Origin: Salinarchaeum sp. Harcht-Bsk1
Lineage (GTDB): Archaea; Halobacteriota; Halobacteria; Halobacteriales; Salinarchaeaceae
DNA length: 64,000 nucleotides
NCBI RefSeq assembly: GCF_000403645.1
Contig: NC_021313.1
Location: 2,251,014 to 2,315,013 of the forward strand
Direction: 5' to 3'
The position numbers were made by a program, and so were the translations under genes. The notes below the pieces were generated by a model. It saw only the letters and a list, made by a program, of their open reading frames with translations, did no database searches and had not been told where the DNA came from. Positions 32,289 to 41,897 of the stretch are shown one piece after another; within the stretch, counting starts at the first letter, position 1, and each line of letters starts with the position of its first letter.

Positions 32289-33248
32289 TCAGGGGACGAC
32301 GTTCTCCAGTTCCTCGCCGGCTTCCGACCGCCGGACGTTGCCCGCGAGGATGTCCGCGAGCCGATCGTAGTACTTCGGGGTGTAGCCGGCGTTGTGCGGC
32401 GTGATCCGGACGGTCTCGAGGTCCCAGAGCGGGTGGTCGTTCGGCAGTGGCTCCGGATCGGTGACGTCGAGGTGTGCGCCGCGCAGCCGGTTCGACCGCA
32501 GCGCCCAGAGCAACGCGTCGGTGTCGAGGACGGGACCGCGGGCGACGTTGACCACGTACGCGGAGGGCGGGAGCGTCCCGAGTTCGTCGCGACCGATCAG
32601 GCCCTCCGTCGTCTCCGTCAGCGGGCAAGCGAGCACCAGTTGATCGGTGCGTGCGAGCGCTTCCTCGAAGGCTGCCTCGTCGTCGAAGCCCAGCACCTCG
32701 TCCGTCGGCCCGCCCTTCTCCGGCGAGTAGCGGATGCCGATAGTGTCGACCCCGAACCCGTCCAGCCGATCGGCGATCGCGGTGCCGATCGCGCCGAGGC
32801 CGACGATGGTGACGGTGTCGCCCATCAGTTCGTGGGTCTGGTAGTGCCGCCACTCGTTGCGGGATTGGCGGCGCTGGCCCGCCTCGAACCGGCGGACCGC
32901 GGCGAGGATCGCGCCGATGACCTGCTCGGCCATGTTCGGGCCGTGGACGCCAGAGGCGTTGGTGACCGTGACGCCGGCCGCCCGGAGCGCGTCCATCGGC
33001 AGGTGGTCGGTCCCCGCGTATCCGCATGCGAACAGCTCCATCGCGTCGGCCAGTTCGAGCAGTTCCTCGTCGATGGCCCGACCGGTGACGTAGGGGACGC
33101 CCTCGATCAGCTCTCGTTCCTCAGACGGCGTGGTCGCGACGGCGACGTCGTGGTCGGGAAGCCGTTCGCGGAGCTTCGCGCCGTAGGCCTCGACGGGCTC
33201 GCCGTGGGTTCCCTTGCTGAGTACGAGCACGTCGGCTGGCGGTGACAT
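32289..33248 (-). CDS. D-2-hydroxyacid dehydrogenase
   Basis: A 319-residue enzyme from the ATG at 33248; the 8 extra upstream codons of the open frame are rejected. The NAD-binding loop is VTIVGLGAIGTAIADRL, and catalytic residues are Arg in NVARGPVLDT, Glu in TDPEPLPNDHPLW and His in ITPHNAGYTPKYY. It should reduce a 2-keto acid to a D-2-hydroxy acid with NAD(P)H, like phosphoglycerate, lactate or glyoxylate reductases. The substrate cannot be fixed. It is divergent from the PAC2 gene. Confidence 0.92.
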   Translation of the reverse strand: MSPPADVLVLSKGTHGEPVEAYGAKLRERLPDHDVAVATTPSEERELIEGVPYVTGRAIDEELLELADAMELFACGYAGTDHLPMDALRAAGVTVTNASGVHGPNMAEQVIGAILAAVRRFEAGQRRQSRNEWRHYQTHELMGDTVTIVGLGAIGTAIADRLDGFGVDTIGIRYSPEKGGPTDEVLGFDDEAAFEEALARTDQLVLACPLTETTEGLIGRDELGTLPPSAYVVNVARGPVLDTDALLWALRSNRLRGAHLDVTDPEPLPNDHPLWDLETVRITPHNAGYTPKYYDRLADILAGNVRRSEAGEELENVVP

Positions 33249-33425
33249 ACCTGGGCTTCTCGCGCTCCTCACGTCATCGTTTCGGCGCGATCTCGATTCG
33301 TCGAGGTCTTCCTTCGCAGTGCAGTCGGATTCGGTCCGCCGGTCCGGCGATGGTCCCTCGATACGACGGGCGTCCCGGTGGTCGCCGTCCCGAACTTGAA
33401 GGCCAGGGCAGTCGTACTCGCTAGC

Positions 33426-34169
33426 ATGGACAGCGAGCAGCGCCGGCGTCCGCGGGTGTCAGTCCACGAGGAGCAGGCGGTGACGGAACCGGTCGTGGCT
33501 GGGTTCTCGGAGTTCGGCCTCGCGGGGCTCACCGCGGTGGATTACCTGACGACCCAGTTCGAGATGGAGCCGGTCGGCCACGTCCGGGCGGACGGCCTGC
33601 CCTCGATCACGCCGTTCACGGCCGGCGAGCCTCGCCACCCGGTCCGTCTCCACGCGTCGAACGACGTGCCGGTGACGGCGCTGGTCGGCGAGCAGTTCGT
33701 CCCCGTGTGGGCGGCCGACGAGTTCGGCGAGTCGCTGCTGGAGTGGATCGACGCCTCCGAGGTCGACGAACTCTGTCTCGTCTCCGGCATTCCCGTTCCC
33801 CACGGCCCCGAGGACCACCGGGCGTTCTGGATCGCGACGGAGGACTTCCGGGAGCGGCGCCTCGAGGAGACCGACCTCGACCCGATGGGCAACGGCTTCC
33901 TCGACGGCGTCGGCGCGGCACTGCTCGACCGGGGCATCGACACCGACCTCGCGGTGAGCGTGCTGGTGACGCCGGTGCACCCGCAGGTCCCCGACGCCGA
34001 CGCGGCGCTTCGACTCCTCGAGGGGCTCGTCGACGTGTACGGCATCGACGTCGAGACCGGCCCGCTGGAGACGTTCGCGGAGGAGGTCCGGGAGTACTAC
34101 GGCGAACTCTCCGCGCGCCTGCAGACCGTCGCCGAGGACGACCAGCCCGAAGACCGGATGTACATGTAG
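33426..34169 (+). CDS. PAC2-family protein (proteasome assembly chaperone-like)
   Basis: A 247-residue protein from the ATG at 33426. Typical PAC2 features are VVAGFSEFGLAGLTAVDYL, VTALVGEQFVPVWAADEFGE, and ELCLVSGIPVPHGPEDHRA, followed by GNGFLDGVGAALLDRGIDTD and VLVTPVHPQVPDADAALRLL. PAC2 proteins are related to eukaryotic proteasome assembly chaperones, but their archaeal role is undefined. It lacks an ATP-grasp partner domain. It is divergent from the dehydrogenase and followed by TrmB. Confidence 0.88.
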   Translation: MDSEQRRRPRVSVHEEQAVTEPVVAGFSEFGLAGLTAVDYLTTQFEMEPVGHVRADGLPSITPFTAGEPRHPVRLHASNDVPVTALVGEQFVPVWAADEFGESLLEWIDASEVDELCLVSGIPVPHGPEDHRAFWIATEDFRERRLEETDLDPMGNGFLDGVGAALLDRGIDTDLAVSVLVTPVHPQVPDADAALRLLEGLVDVYGIDVETGPLETFAEEVREYYGELSARLQTVAEDDQPEDRMYM

Positions 34170-34322
34170 TTCAGTTGTAACGACGACCGATCCGTCCTGC
34201 CGTCAGGTCCGTCCCAGAGCAGTCGGGCGGTTTCTCGTCGAGCGGGTACTACGGGCTTACGAAACACGGTTGTACTCGATCCGCAATAAATACGTACCGG
34301 TAGTGTGAATCCAGCACAACCG

Positions 34323-35378
34323 ATGGCCTCAGACGACTTGCGCACGACGCTCGAACGGGTCGGGGAGCGATTCAACCTCGGGGAGTACGGCACCGACGCC
34401 TACCTCGCCGTCCTCGAACACGGCGAGTTGACCGCCAGCGAAATCTCAGAGCGAACGGACATCCCACAGCCCCGCGTCTACGACACCGTCCGCAGCCTCA
34501 GCGACCGCGGGCTCGTCGAACTCCGCGAGTCCCGTCCGATGAAGGTCGTCGCGATCGACCCCGCGGAGGCCTTCGAGGAGCTCGAGAGCTCGCTCGACCG
34601 GATGATCGCCGAACTCGAGGCCCGGTACACCGCGCCGGCTCGCGAGACCGAGGCCGTCTCGCTGGTTCGCTCCCGTGCGACGATCCTCCGGTACGTCGAG
34701 GAGGTCATCGAATCCGCCGAGTACGAACTCGCGCTCTCGCTGACGCCCTCCCTGCTCGAGCGCTTCGAGACCCAGCTCGGCCGCGCCGTCGATCACGGCG
34801 TCAGCGTCGACCTGATCGTCACGCCCGGTGCCGAGGCACCGGACCCCGACGAGTACGACTACACGACGGTCTGTACGAACGCCCGAACCCGCCGCGGGAT
34901 CACGACCCCCGTCATCGCCGTCGCCGACGGCGAGTACTCCGTCTACGCCACCCAGGACGCGATCCGCGACGATCGCGAGCGCTACGGCGTCATCTTCAAC
35001 CGCTCCGCGCTGGGCTTCCTCCTCTCTGGCTTCTACGGCACCGTGCTCTGGACCACGAGCGAGGAACTGATCAGCGACGGGACTGACCGCTCCTTCCCCC
35101 GAATCTACGCCTCGATCCGTCGCTGCGTCAAGGACCTCCAGACCGTCGAGGGCCCGCTGTACGCCACCGTCCGCGGCCGCGACGTCCTGACCGGCGAGCC
35201 CCGGGTCGTCCGCGGGCGCGTCATCGAGATCACGTTCGAGCACACCGAGGAGGTCGCTGGCCTCACGGTCGAGACCGAGGACGGCACCGTCACGATCGGC
35301 GGCCAGGTCGCGACCCTCGAGGACATCGAATCCCACGAACTCTGGATCGGCAAAGAGGAACCGCCGGAGATCGAGTAG
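34323..35378 (+). CDS. TrmB-family sugar-sensing transcriptional regulator
   Basis: A 351-residue protein from the ATG at 34323 (a GTG at 34305 is possible). Residues 20-90 form a winged helix ([20 protein letters not shown], then [15 protein letters not shown]). Residues 120-260 are the PLD-like middle domain ([20 protein letters not shown]) and the C-terminus, from about 290, is the ligand-binding beta domain ([20 protein letters not shown]). In Halobacterium a TrmB protein controls glycolysis against gluconeogenesis. An AATAAATA stretch near 34284-34291 is a possible TATA box. Targets here are unknown. Confidence 0.9.
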   Translation: MASDDLRTTLERVGERFNLGEYGTDAYLAVLEHGELTASEISERTDIPQPRVYDTVRSLSDRGLVELRESRPMKVVAIDPAEAFEELESSLDRMIAELEARYTAPARETEAVSLVRSRATILRYVEEVIESAEYELALSLTPSLLERFETQLGRAVDHGVSVDLIVTPGAEAPDPDEYDYTTVCTNARTRRGITTPVIAVADGEYSVYATQDAIRDDRERYGVIFNRSALGFLLSGFYGTVLWTTSEELISDGTDRSFPRIYASIRRCVKDLQTVEGPLYATVRGRDVLTGEPRVVRGRVIEITFEHTEEVAGLTVETEDGTVTIGGQVATLEDIESHELWIGKEEPPEIE

Positions 35379-35432
35379 CTCCCGCGTCGAGGCCTGCTAC
35401 CGCGTCGCTGTCGCTCGAACGGCACCGGCCGC

Positions 35433-36350
35433 TCACGACCGATCGAGCGCGACCAGGACGCCCCGGACGTTCATCGCCGTCTCGGCCATCGCCTTCTCCT
35501 CGCCCCAGAGTTCGTCGGTGTCGACCGACGCGAGCAGTCGGTCGACCACCGCCTCGTCGCTGGCGTCCTCGCCGCCAAGCTCCTCGCGTGCAGCAGCGAC
35601 CGCGTCGACCCAGTCGGCGAGCACTGTCTCGTAGGCCGCGAGGTGGTCGGCGGTCCGTGCGGGCCCGAAGTGGGCGTAACAGAGCACCGACGGATCGAGG
35701 TCCCTGATCGTCTCGACGTCCGCCAGCGCCTGTTCCGGATCGAAGTTCGGCGGCGGCGACGTCGGCTCGACGGCGTCGCGTTCGGGCACGTAGATCCCCG
35801 CCGCGTCGGCAGTGAACACCGCATCGTCGGACGGTGAGTGGTAGACGACCTGGTGGGGAGCGTGGCCTGGCGCGTGGTGGGCCACGAGCTCCCGGTCGCC
35901 GAGGTCGATTCGATCGCCGTCCGTGAGCGTCTCGATGCGGTCCTCCGGGATCGGCACCGGATCGGCGTAGTACTGCCACTGGTCGCCGACGGCGCGCTTG
36001 GTGCCCTCGACGAGCCGTTCCGGATCGACGAGGTGGGTGGCCCCGATCTCGTGGACGTAGACCGTCGCGTTCGGGTAGTCCCGTGCGAGCCGACCCGCGC
36101 CCCCAGCGTGATCGAGGTGGACGTGCGTGACGGCGATCGCGGCGAGGTCCTCCTCGCCGATCCCCGCGGCCTCGATCGCCGCCTGGACGTGCTCGTAGTC
36201 CGCGCCGATGCCGGTGTCGACGACCGCCGGTTCGGGCGCGTCGATCACGTACACCGAACCGTAGCCAGCGACGTCGTACATCCCCGTGTCGACGTAGCTG
36301 ATCCCCGCGCAGTCCCCGAGTTCGACCGCCGCGACGTCTCCGGGCTCCAT
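35433..36350 (-). CDS. MBL-fold metallo-hydrolase
   Basis: A 305-residue protein from the ATG at 36350; the open frame continues to 36521 without family support. The metal motif is VTHVHLDHAGGAG (HxHxDH), with further His in HHAPGHAPHQVVYHSP, Asp in VFTADAAGIY and a C-terminal His in LCYAHFGPARTADH. The fold suggests a hydrolase of a thioester, lactone or phosphodiester, glyoxalase II-like in layout. The C-terminal 100 residues form a helical cap. It is divergent from the pilus-like locus that starts at 36520. Confidence 0.88.
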   Translation of the reverse strand: MEPGDVAAVELGDCAGISYVDTGMYDVAGYGSVYVIDAPEPAVVDTGIGADYEHVQAAIEAAGIGEEDLAAIAVTHVHLDHAGGAGRLARDYPNATVYVHEIGATHLVDPERLVEGTKRAVGDQWQYYADPVPIPEDRIETLTDGDRIDLGDRELVAHHAPGHAPHQVVYHSPSDDAVFTADAAGIYVPERDAVEPTSPPPNFDPEQALADVETIRDLDPSVLCYAHFGPARTADHLAAYETVLADWVDAVAAAREELGGEDASDEAVVDRLLASVDTDELWGEEKAMAETAMNVRGVLVALDRS

Positions 36351-36486
36351 ACCCGTGCTGGGGCCGCCGATCGCCAAAAGTCCGGGGGTGGGATCCCGGT
36401 CGCGCCTGCCGCCTCGGCGTCGGGACTGTGCTCGCCACTCGTTCTGGGTCCCACCGATCCGGCTGGGTCCGCTGCCTCGCGCCACA

Positions 36487-36495
36487 CCTTTAAGC
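36487..36495 (+). promoter_or_regulatory. TATA box upstream of the filament-like locus
   Basis: CCTTTAAGC, 25-33 bases upstream of the ATG at 36520. It is the only clear promoter before the first four genes of the locus. Confidence 0.55.
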
Positions 36496-36519
36496 CAGAT
36501 ACCGCGGCGACGCCTGACC

Positions 36520-37539
36520 ATGTCCCAGGACGACCTCGCTGAGCGACTCGACGCTGTCGAACGCAGACTCGACGCGGCGTATCCGGATGCGGCGGCAGAC
36601 GGTACGACGGAGCAGGCGACCGACCGGATCGAGACGTTCGCCGAACGCCTGGCCGACCTCGAGGCGGCGGTCGAGGCCGTCGAGGGCTACGTCGGGGAGA
36701 TCGAACGCGTCGACGCGGAACTCGAACAGCGGGCGGACGCCGCGCTCGCGACGGCCGACGGGCTCGAATCCCGGGTGGAGCACCTCGAGGCCCGCGTCGG
36801 GGGCGACGGCAGCGACCTCGAAGAGCGCCTCGCCGAACAGGACGCAGCGCTGGCGGCCCTCCGGAACGAGGTGGAGGGACTCGAGGATCGGATCGGTGAG
36901 CGGCAGGCTGACGGAGACAAGTCGGCCGCTGGCGACCCACTTGACGAGTTCGCAGCGGTCGGCGCCGGGGACGCGCCGGTCGATCCTACTGACGATGGCA
37001 CCGGACAGGTGTACGCTGGGACCAGACGAGACGCCAGTTCCGAGCGAGAGCCCGACAGGGTGGCGGACTCCCCGGGCCAGTGTACGTGTTCGGACGCCCC
37101 GGCGGGTCCGCCGTCGGCAGCCGATTCGCCTCCCACCGCGGCCGCCCGGCACTCCGCACCCGATGGCGGCGTGGCGATCTCCAGCAGGTCGGAGGATCCA
37201 CTGGATCGACGGAACGCGTCGACGGAGTCGATCGAGGGAGCAGCCGACCAGCCGCCCGGGACGCCGGGACTGGGGACGACGAACTCGCCGGCCAGTCCCG
37301 AGGCCACCGGCTCCTCCAGCCCCGGTGATTCGACTTCCCGTGAACCCGGACGTCGGTCCCATCGGGCATCGTCGTCGCAATCGAGCGTCTCCGGCTGGGG
37401 CGAACTAGGGTCTGGAGTGGACGAACCCGACGCCGATCGCTCCCGGAGCGGCGACGGTCGTGGCACTGCCGAGGAGGATCCCGGCTTGGCCGACGCGAAC
37501 ACCGAGACGCTGCTCGATCGGCTCCGCTCGCTGCTGTGA
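36520..37539 (+). CDS. coiled-coil protein, first gene of the filament-like locus (DUF7310-like)
   Basis: A 339-residue protein from the ATG at 36520. Residues 1-130 are a long coiled coil (MSQDDLAERLDAVERRLDAA, then LADLEAAVEAVEGYVGEIER and EEDRIGER-type heptads). Residues 150-320 are Ser/Pro/Gly/Asp-rich and probably disordered, with CTCS. The last 15 residues (NTETLLDRLRSLL) form a short amphipathic helix. The stop overlaps the next start by three bases. I recall the family as DUF7310. It may act as a scaffold or regulator for the secretion ATPase. Confidence 0.75.
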   Translation: MSQDDLAERLDAVERRLDAAYPDAAADGTTEQATDRIETFAERLADLEAAVEAVEGYVGEIERVDAELEQRADAALATADGLESRVEHLEARVGGDGSDLEERLAEQDAALAALRNEVEGLEDRIGERQADGDKSAAGDPLDEFAAVGAGDAPVDPTDDGTGQVYAGTRRDASSEREPDRVADSPGQCTCSDAPAGPPSAADSPPTAAARHSAPDGGVAISSRSEDPLDRRNASTESIEGAADQPPGTPGLGTTNSPASPEATGSSSPGDSTSREPGRRSHRASSSQSSVSGWGELGSGVDEPDADRSRSGDGRGTAEEDPGLADANTETLLDRLRSLL

Positions 37540-38042
37540 TCCGCGTCGTCGTCACCGTGCTCCTCGCGATCGCCCTGCTCGCGGCGGCGCTGCCGGCGGT
37601 CGAGGACGCCGCTGCCGATCGCATCGAGCGCCAGCTCCGGGCAGACATCGAGGCCATCGATACGGCCGCGACCGAGCTGTTGCGCTCCGAGGAAGCGGTC
37701 CCCGGAACCGCTGGCGCCCGCCGAACCGTGTCCGTGACGCTCGCTGCCGACGGCATCGCGGCAGCGCCGGTCGAGGAGGTCCGGATATCGAGCACTGACC
37801 GACGCTACAGCTTTCGCGTCGAGGGCCGGGGCGAGCGCAAACTACGCGGGACCGTCCCCGTACACACGCTCGGCGACGAGCCGCTGGTCCTCCGCGAACC
37901 CGGCACCCACGAATTGGTGCTCGCGCTCGTCCGGGTCGAGGGCGAGCGCCGCGTCGTGATCGCTCGCATCGAGGCCGTCCGCGACGGTGCACTCGGCGGT
38001 ACGCGCGCTTCGGCGACCGGCCCTCCGGGGGTTCAAGACTGA
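37536..38042 (+). CDS. membrane-anchored secreted protein of the filament-like locus (DUF7311-like)
   Basis: A 168-residue protein from a GTG that overlaps the previous stop (GTGA). The N-terminus MIRVVVTVLLAIALLAAALP is a signal or membrane anchor, followed by VEDAAADRIERQLRADIEAI, a helix typical of pseudopilin-like stalks, and a beta-rich C-terminus (VRISSTDRRYSFRVEGRGER). The stop overlaps the ATPase start by one base. Its position between the coiled-coil and ATPase genes marks it as part of the machine. Confidence 0.75.
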   Translation: MIRVVVTVLLAIALLAAALPAVEDAAADRIERQLRADIEAIDTAATELLRSEEAVPGTAGARRTVSVTLAADGIAAAPVEEVRISSTDRRYSFRVEGRGERKLRGTVPVHTLGDEPLVLREPGTHELVLALVRVEGERRVVIARIEAVRDGALGGTRASATGPPGVQD

Positions 38043-40108
38043 TGCCGGGGCGAACGCCGGCAATGCAAGACCTGCTCGACCGCCTCTTCGGCGCCGGGCT
38101 CGATTCCGGATGTGCCTGCTCCGTGAGCACCGACGGCGCGACGCTCGCCGTCGACGCGACTGACTGCGACGGCCGACTCGCGTCGGCTCCCGCGTGCCGA
38201 GCGGCGATCGCCGACGAACTGTGTACCCACGACGTCGAGCGGATTCGCGTCCGCTCCTCGGGCGTGGACCGCTACTACGACGAGGACGCCGTCGGACTGT
38301 TGAACGCCGCCGGTCGCTTCGCCGCCCTCGCTCGGGAGGCCGACCCCGACCTCGCCGAGCGAGCCAGAACCGAGCCGCTCGCTGCCGCCGCCGACGCCGG
38401 CGCTCGGGCACCGCCGATCTCAGCGATTGCGGCCGAGGTCGGCCTGCTCGACGCGGTGAGGGACGACGATGCCGATCCGTTCCAGCCCGCGATCGCCCCG
38501 TCGGTCGCCGACGCCCGGGTGCGGACCGCGCTGCCCCCGGACGCCCAGCTTCGTACCGCCCGCGAACTGCCGACCGGCGCGACGGTCAGAATTTACGACG
38601 CGCCTGGCGAGGGTGCCGCCACTTACCACCTGGATCCGGCCGAGAGCGACCTCGACGAGTCGGCGCTCGCCACCCTGGCGGACGCCTACGAACTCCTGGC
38701 CGAGCGGAGCGACGAGCCCGCACCAGTGGCGGCCGTTCGGTCCGCACTGGAGCACGGGACGGCTGCCAGCCGCAGCAGCCCTACCGGTGACGGCCACGAC
38801 CGTGGCTACGCGTTGGTCGACGGTAGACCGGCAGACGACGGCTCGGCCGACCCCGCCCGAACAGACGCCGCTCCGGCCGACCCCGCCCGAACAGACGACG
38901 CCGACGTGCGCACACTCGCCGCGGTGTTGCGCAAACACACCCGCGGATTCGGCGTCCTCGAAGACTGCTTCGCGGATCCGGCCGTCTCCGACGTCTACGC
39001 CAGCGGTCCAGCGGCGGGTACTCCACTCTGGGTCGTCGCCGACGGGGAGCAACTCCGGACAAATATCCTGCTGGGCGAGGACGGCGTCGGCGCCATCGCC
39101 TCGACGCTCCGACGTCGGAGCGGCCGATCGTTCTCCAGAGCGAGTCCGACGCTCGATGCAACCGCCGAGATCGCCGAGCAGACGGTCCGGGTCGCGGGCG
39201 TCCTCGATCCGGCCACCGAAGGCCACGCGTTCGCCTTCCGCTCTGGCGGCGAGGAGGCGTTCACGCTCCCGGCGCTCGTCGCGAACGGGACGCTCCCGCC
39301 GGCTGCGGCCGGACTCCTCTCCGTCGCGGTCCGACGGAGCGCTGCCGGGCTGCTCGCGGGCACGAGAGGTGCGGGCAAGACGACGGCGCTGGGTGCGCTG
39401 CTCTGGGAGTTGCCCGCGACGACGCGATCGATCGTGATCGAGGACACGCCGGAACTGCCAGTCGCGACCTACCAGGATCGCGGCCGCGACGTCCAGCCAC
39501 TTCACACGACTCTCGAGGAGGGTCCCGGCGTGACGCCGACCGAAGCCCTCCGGACGGCCCTCCGGCTCGGGGAGAGTGCGATCGTCCTCGGCGAGGTACG
39601 CGGCGAAGAGGCTGCCGTGCTCTACGAGGCGATGCGGGTTGGCGCGAGCGGCGAGACCGTCCTCGGCACGATCCACGGCGACGGCGGGGAGGACGTTCGC
39701 GAGCGCGTCGTCGGAGACGTCGGCGTCCCCGAGTCGTCCTTCGGCGCGACCGACCTCGTCGTCACCTGCGAGTCCTACCGCCGGCCGGACGGCGAGCGCG
39801 CCCGCAGGGTGGCCGCGATCGAGGAGGTCATTCGCGGGGAGGACGGGGTCCGGTTCGCGTCGCTGTTCGAACTCGAGACAGCCGCGTCTGCCACAGACGG
39901 TCGAGCACGGCTCGTTCCGACCGGTCGAATCGACCGCGGCAACAGCCGACTCCTGCAGGCACTCACGAGACCTGGCGAATCCTACGCCGTGCTCCGGGAG
40001 CAGATCGACGCGCGCGCCGAGTTTGTTGGCTCGCTCGCCGACCGTGGCACGACGGCGCCGGCGGCGGTCACGACGGCCTACGCTCGTCGCGGTGATGGGC
40101 CGTGCTGA
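38042..40108 (+). CDS. secretion/pilus assembly ATPase (GspE/VirB11/TadA type)
   Basis: A 688-residue ATPase. The C-terminal motor has Walker A GTRGAGKTT (Lys446), the Asp-box region SIVIEDTPELP, Walker B/Glu GEVRGEEAAVLYEAMRVG near residue 520 and the His-box TIHGDGGEDVRERV. The N-terminal 300 residues are specific to the haloarchaeal group and include a Ser/Asp/Ala-rich linker with a 30-base tandem repeat (38844-38897). It overlaps the next gene by seven bases. It should power filament assembly or secretion through the platform protein at 40102. Confidence 0.9.
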   Translation: MPGRTPAMQDLLDRLFGAGLDSGCACSVSTDGATLAVDATDCDGRLASAPACRAAIADELCTHDVERIRVRSSGVDRYYDEDAVGLLNAAGRFAALAREADPDLAERARTEPLAAAADAGARAPPISAIAAEVGLLDAVRDDDADPFQPAIAPSVADARVRTALPPDAQLRTARELPTGATVRIYDAPGEGAATYHLDPAESDLDESALATLADAYELLAERSDEPAPVAAVRSALEHGTAASRSSPTGDGHDRGYALVDGRPADDGSADPARTDAAPADPARTDDADVRTLAAVLRKHTRGFGVLEDCFADPAVSDVYASGPAAGTPLWVVADGEQLRTNILLGEDGVGAIASTLRRRSGRSFSRASPTLDATAEIAEQTVRVAGVLDPATEGHAFAFRSGGEEAFTLPALVANGTLPPAAAGLLSVAVRRSAAGLLAGTRGAGKTTALGALLWELPATTRSIVIEDTPELPVATYQDRGRDVQPLHTTLEEGPGVTPTEALRTALRLGESAIVLGEVRGEEAAVLYEAMRVGASGETVLGTIHGDGGEDVRERVVGDVGVPESSFGATDLVVTCESYRRPDGERARRVAAIEEVIRGEDGVRFASLFELETAASATDGRARLVPTGRIDRGNSRLLQALTRPGESYAVLREQIDARAEFVGSLADRGTTAPAAVTTAYARRGDGPC
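38844..38897 (+). repeat. two 24-base copies with 30-base period inside the ATPase linker
   Basis: Copies at 38844-38867 and 38874-38897 are identical and keep the frame, giving a repeated ADPARTDAAP-like linker sequence. This is a recent tandem duplication or slippage in a disordered linker. Confidence 0.7.
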
Positions 40109-41808
40109 CCCGAACCGTCCGTGGACTCGCACGGCTGTATCCGGCGGACGTCGAGGCGAGCGACGACCTCGCCCGGGCACTCTCCTTTCTCGAAGCGGGT
40201 GTCACACCGGCCAACGTCGTCCGGGCCGGATACGGCGCTGGAGCGGTGGTCGCGTGCTGCGTGCTCCCCTTCGCGTTTCTCCCTCCGACCGCGTATCGCC
40301 CGATCGCGCTCGTCCTCGGGACCGGCCTCGCACTCGGGGTCGTCCACGCGGTCCACCGCGGTCCGATCGCCCTCGCAGCACTCGGTCGGTCCCGCGCACT
40401 CGGTGCCGCTCCTGACCTGATCGGCCGTGCGATCCTCCGGATGCGGGTCGATCCGGCGACGGAGTCCGCCGTCGCGTTCGCCGCCGACTCCGGCGACGGC
40501 CCGCTCGCGGCGAGTCTCCGGCGACACGTCCGCGCGACGGCCGGTGCTGCGGGCTCCGGCCTCGACGGCTTCGCCGCGGAGTGGCGCGAGTGGTTCCCAG
40601 CGCTCGCGCGAGCGTGTCATCTCCTCGCTGCTGCGGGCTCGGCGGGGGCGGCCCGCCGCGAGCGCGCTCTGGAGCGATCGCTCGAAGCCGTCCTCGAGGG
40701 CACGCACGAGCGCCTCCAGTCGTTCGTCACCTCGATGGGCGGTCCGATCACCGCGCTCTACGCGTTCGGCGTCCTCCTGCCACTCGCGCTCGTGGCGGTC
40801 GTCCCCGGAGCGCGAGCCGCTGGATTGCCCGTGACCCTGCCGGTCGTGGTGGTGATCTACGACCTCGTCTTGCCGGCCATCCTCGTCGGGGCTGCCGGCT
40901 GGTTGCTCGTGCGACGGCCCGTGGCGTTTCCGGCCCCTCCCATCGACCGGTCACATCCGGACGTGCCGGATCGGCCGTGGGCTGGGCCGCTGGCGGGCGT
41001 CGCTGTCGGCGGGATCGGCGCCGTCCTCGCGACGATCCTGATCGGACAGTGGGCCGGTGCGATCGCCCTCTGCGGGATCGGTGGCGGCGTCGCGCTCGTC
41101 GTCTACGCCCGTCCGATCGTCGCGGTTCGCGAGGAGATCCGCGCCATCGAGAACGGGCTCCCCGACGCACTCTACCTGATCGGCCGCCGGGTCGACGACG
41201 GCTACTCGGTCGAACGAGCGCTGGAGTTGGCGGCCGAGCAGCTACCGGACGCGACGGGCGATCTCCTGGCCGACGCTGCTCGGCGCTGTCGCGTGCTCGG
41301 CGTTGGTCCCGACGTCGCGCTCCGCGGCGAGCACGGCGCCCTCGCGACCGTGCCGAGTCGCCGGGTCCACTCGACTGCACAACTCCTCACGCTCGCGACG
41401 CAGGAGGGAACGCCGGCGGGGCAGGCCATTATCGCGATGGCCGGGCACCTCGAGGATCTCCAGTCGGTCGAACGCGAGGCCCGCCACTCCCTCGCCAGGC
41501 TGACCGGGACCCTGCGGAACACCGCGGCGATCTTCGGACCACTCGTCGCCGGGGCGACCGTCGCGCTGGCGGACGGCATGGGTGCCTTCGGCGCGGATAC
41601 TGAGGCCGTCGGGACCATGCCGACGGCCGGGCTGGGCATCGCGGTCGGCGCGTACGTACTCTTGCTCGCTGTGGTCCTGACGACGCTCGCGACCGGGATC
41701 GAGCACGGGCTGGATCGGCCGCTCGCGAGCTACCGAGTCGGACTCGCGACGACTAGCGCGACCGTCGTGTTCCTCGTCGGCTTCCTCGGTGCGGGATTGC
41801 TGTTCTGA
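40102..41808 (+). CDS. TadC/GspF-like membrane platform protein (type II secretion F domain)
   Basis: A 568-residue protein from a GTG inside the ATPase end. It holds two T2SSF-type halves: the first with FLEAGVTPANVVRAGYGAGA and MGGPITALYAFGVLLPL, the second with IENGLPDALYLIGRRVDDGY, SVERALELAAEQLPDATGD and LQSVEREARHSLARLTGTLR. About eight hydrophobic helices group as pairs around cytoplasmic helical domains. This is the usual double-length archaeal platform, as in FlaJ/ArlJ and TadC. It pairs with the ATPase at 38042. Confidence 0.87.
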   Translation: MLTRTVRGLARLYPADVEASDDLARALSFLEAGVTPANVVRAGYGAGAVVACCVLPFAFLPPTAYRPIALVLGTGLALGVVHAVHRGPIALAALGRSRALGAAPDLIGRAILRMRVDPATESAVAFAADSGDGPLAASLRRHVRATAGAAGSGLDGFAAEWREWFPALARACHLLAAAGSAGAARRERALERSLEAVLEGTHERLQSFVTSMGGPITALYAFGVLLPLALVAVVPGARAAGLPVTLPVVVVIYDLVLPAILVGAAGWLLVRRPVAFPAPPIDRSHPDVPDRPWAGPLAGVAVGGIGAVLATILIGQWAGAIALCGIGGGVALVVYARPIVAVREEIRAIENGLPDALYLIGRRVDDGYSVERALELAAEQLPDATGDLLADAARRCRVLGVGPDVALRGEHGALATVPSRRVHSTAQLLTLATQEGTPAGQAIIAMAGHLEDLQSVEREARHSLARLTGTLRNTAAIFGPLVAGATVALADGMGAFGADTEAVGTMPTAGLGIAVGAYVLLLAVVLTTLATGIEHGLDRPLASYRVGLATTSATVVFLVGFLGAGLLF

Positions 41809-41864
41809 GTTGCGCTCCTGTCCGCGTCCTCCGGTCCGTTTCGTCCCCCTTCCGGCCGTCCACG

Positions 41865-41872
41865 CCTTTAGG
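41865..41872 (+). promoter_or_regulatory. TATA-like element before the pilin-like gene block
   Basis: CCTTTAGG, 26-33 bases upstream of the ATG at 41898; a second promoter within the filament-like locus after a 89-base gap. Confidence 0.5.
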
Positions 41873-41897
41873 TGGGAAGGCGCGGCGAACCCGGGCC

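Noticed and set aside
34201-34322. TrmB binding motif TACT(N7-8)GAGTA before the TrmB gene
   Set aside because: TACT occurs but no properly spaced GAGTA half-site was found.
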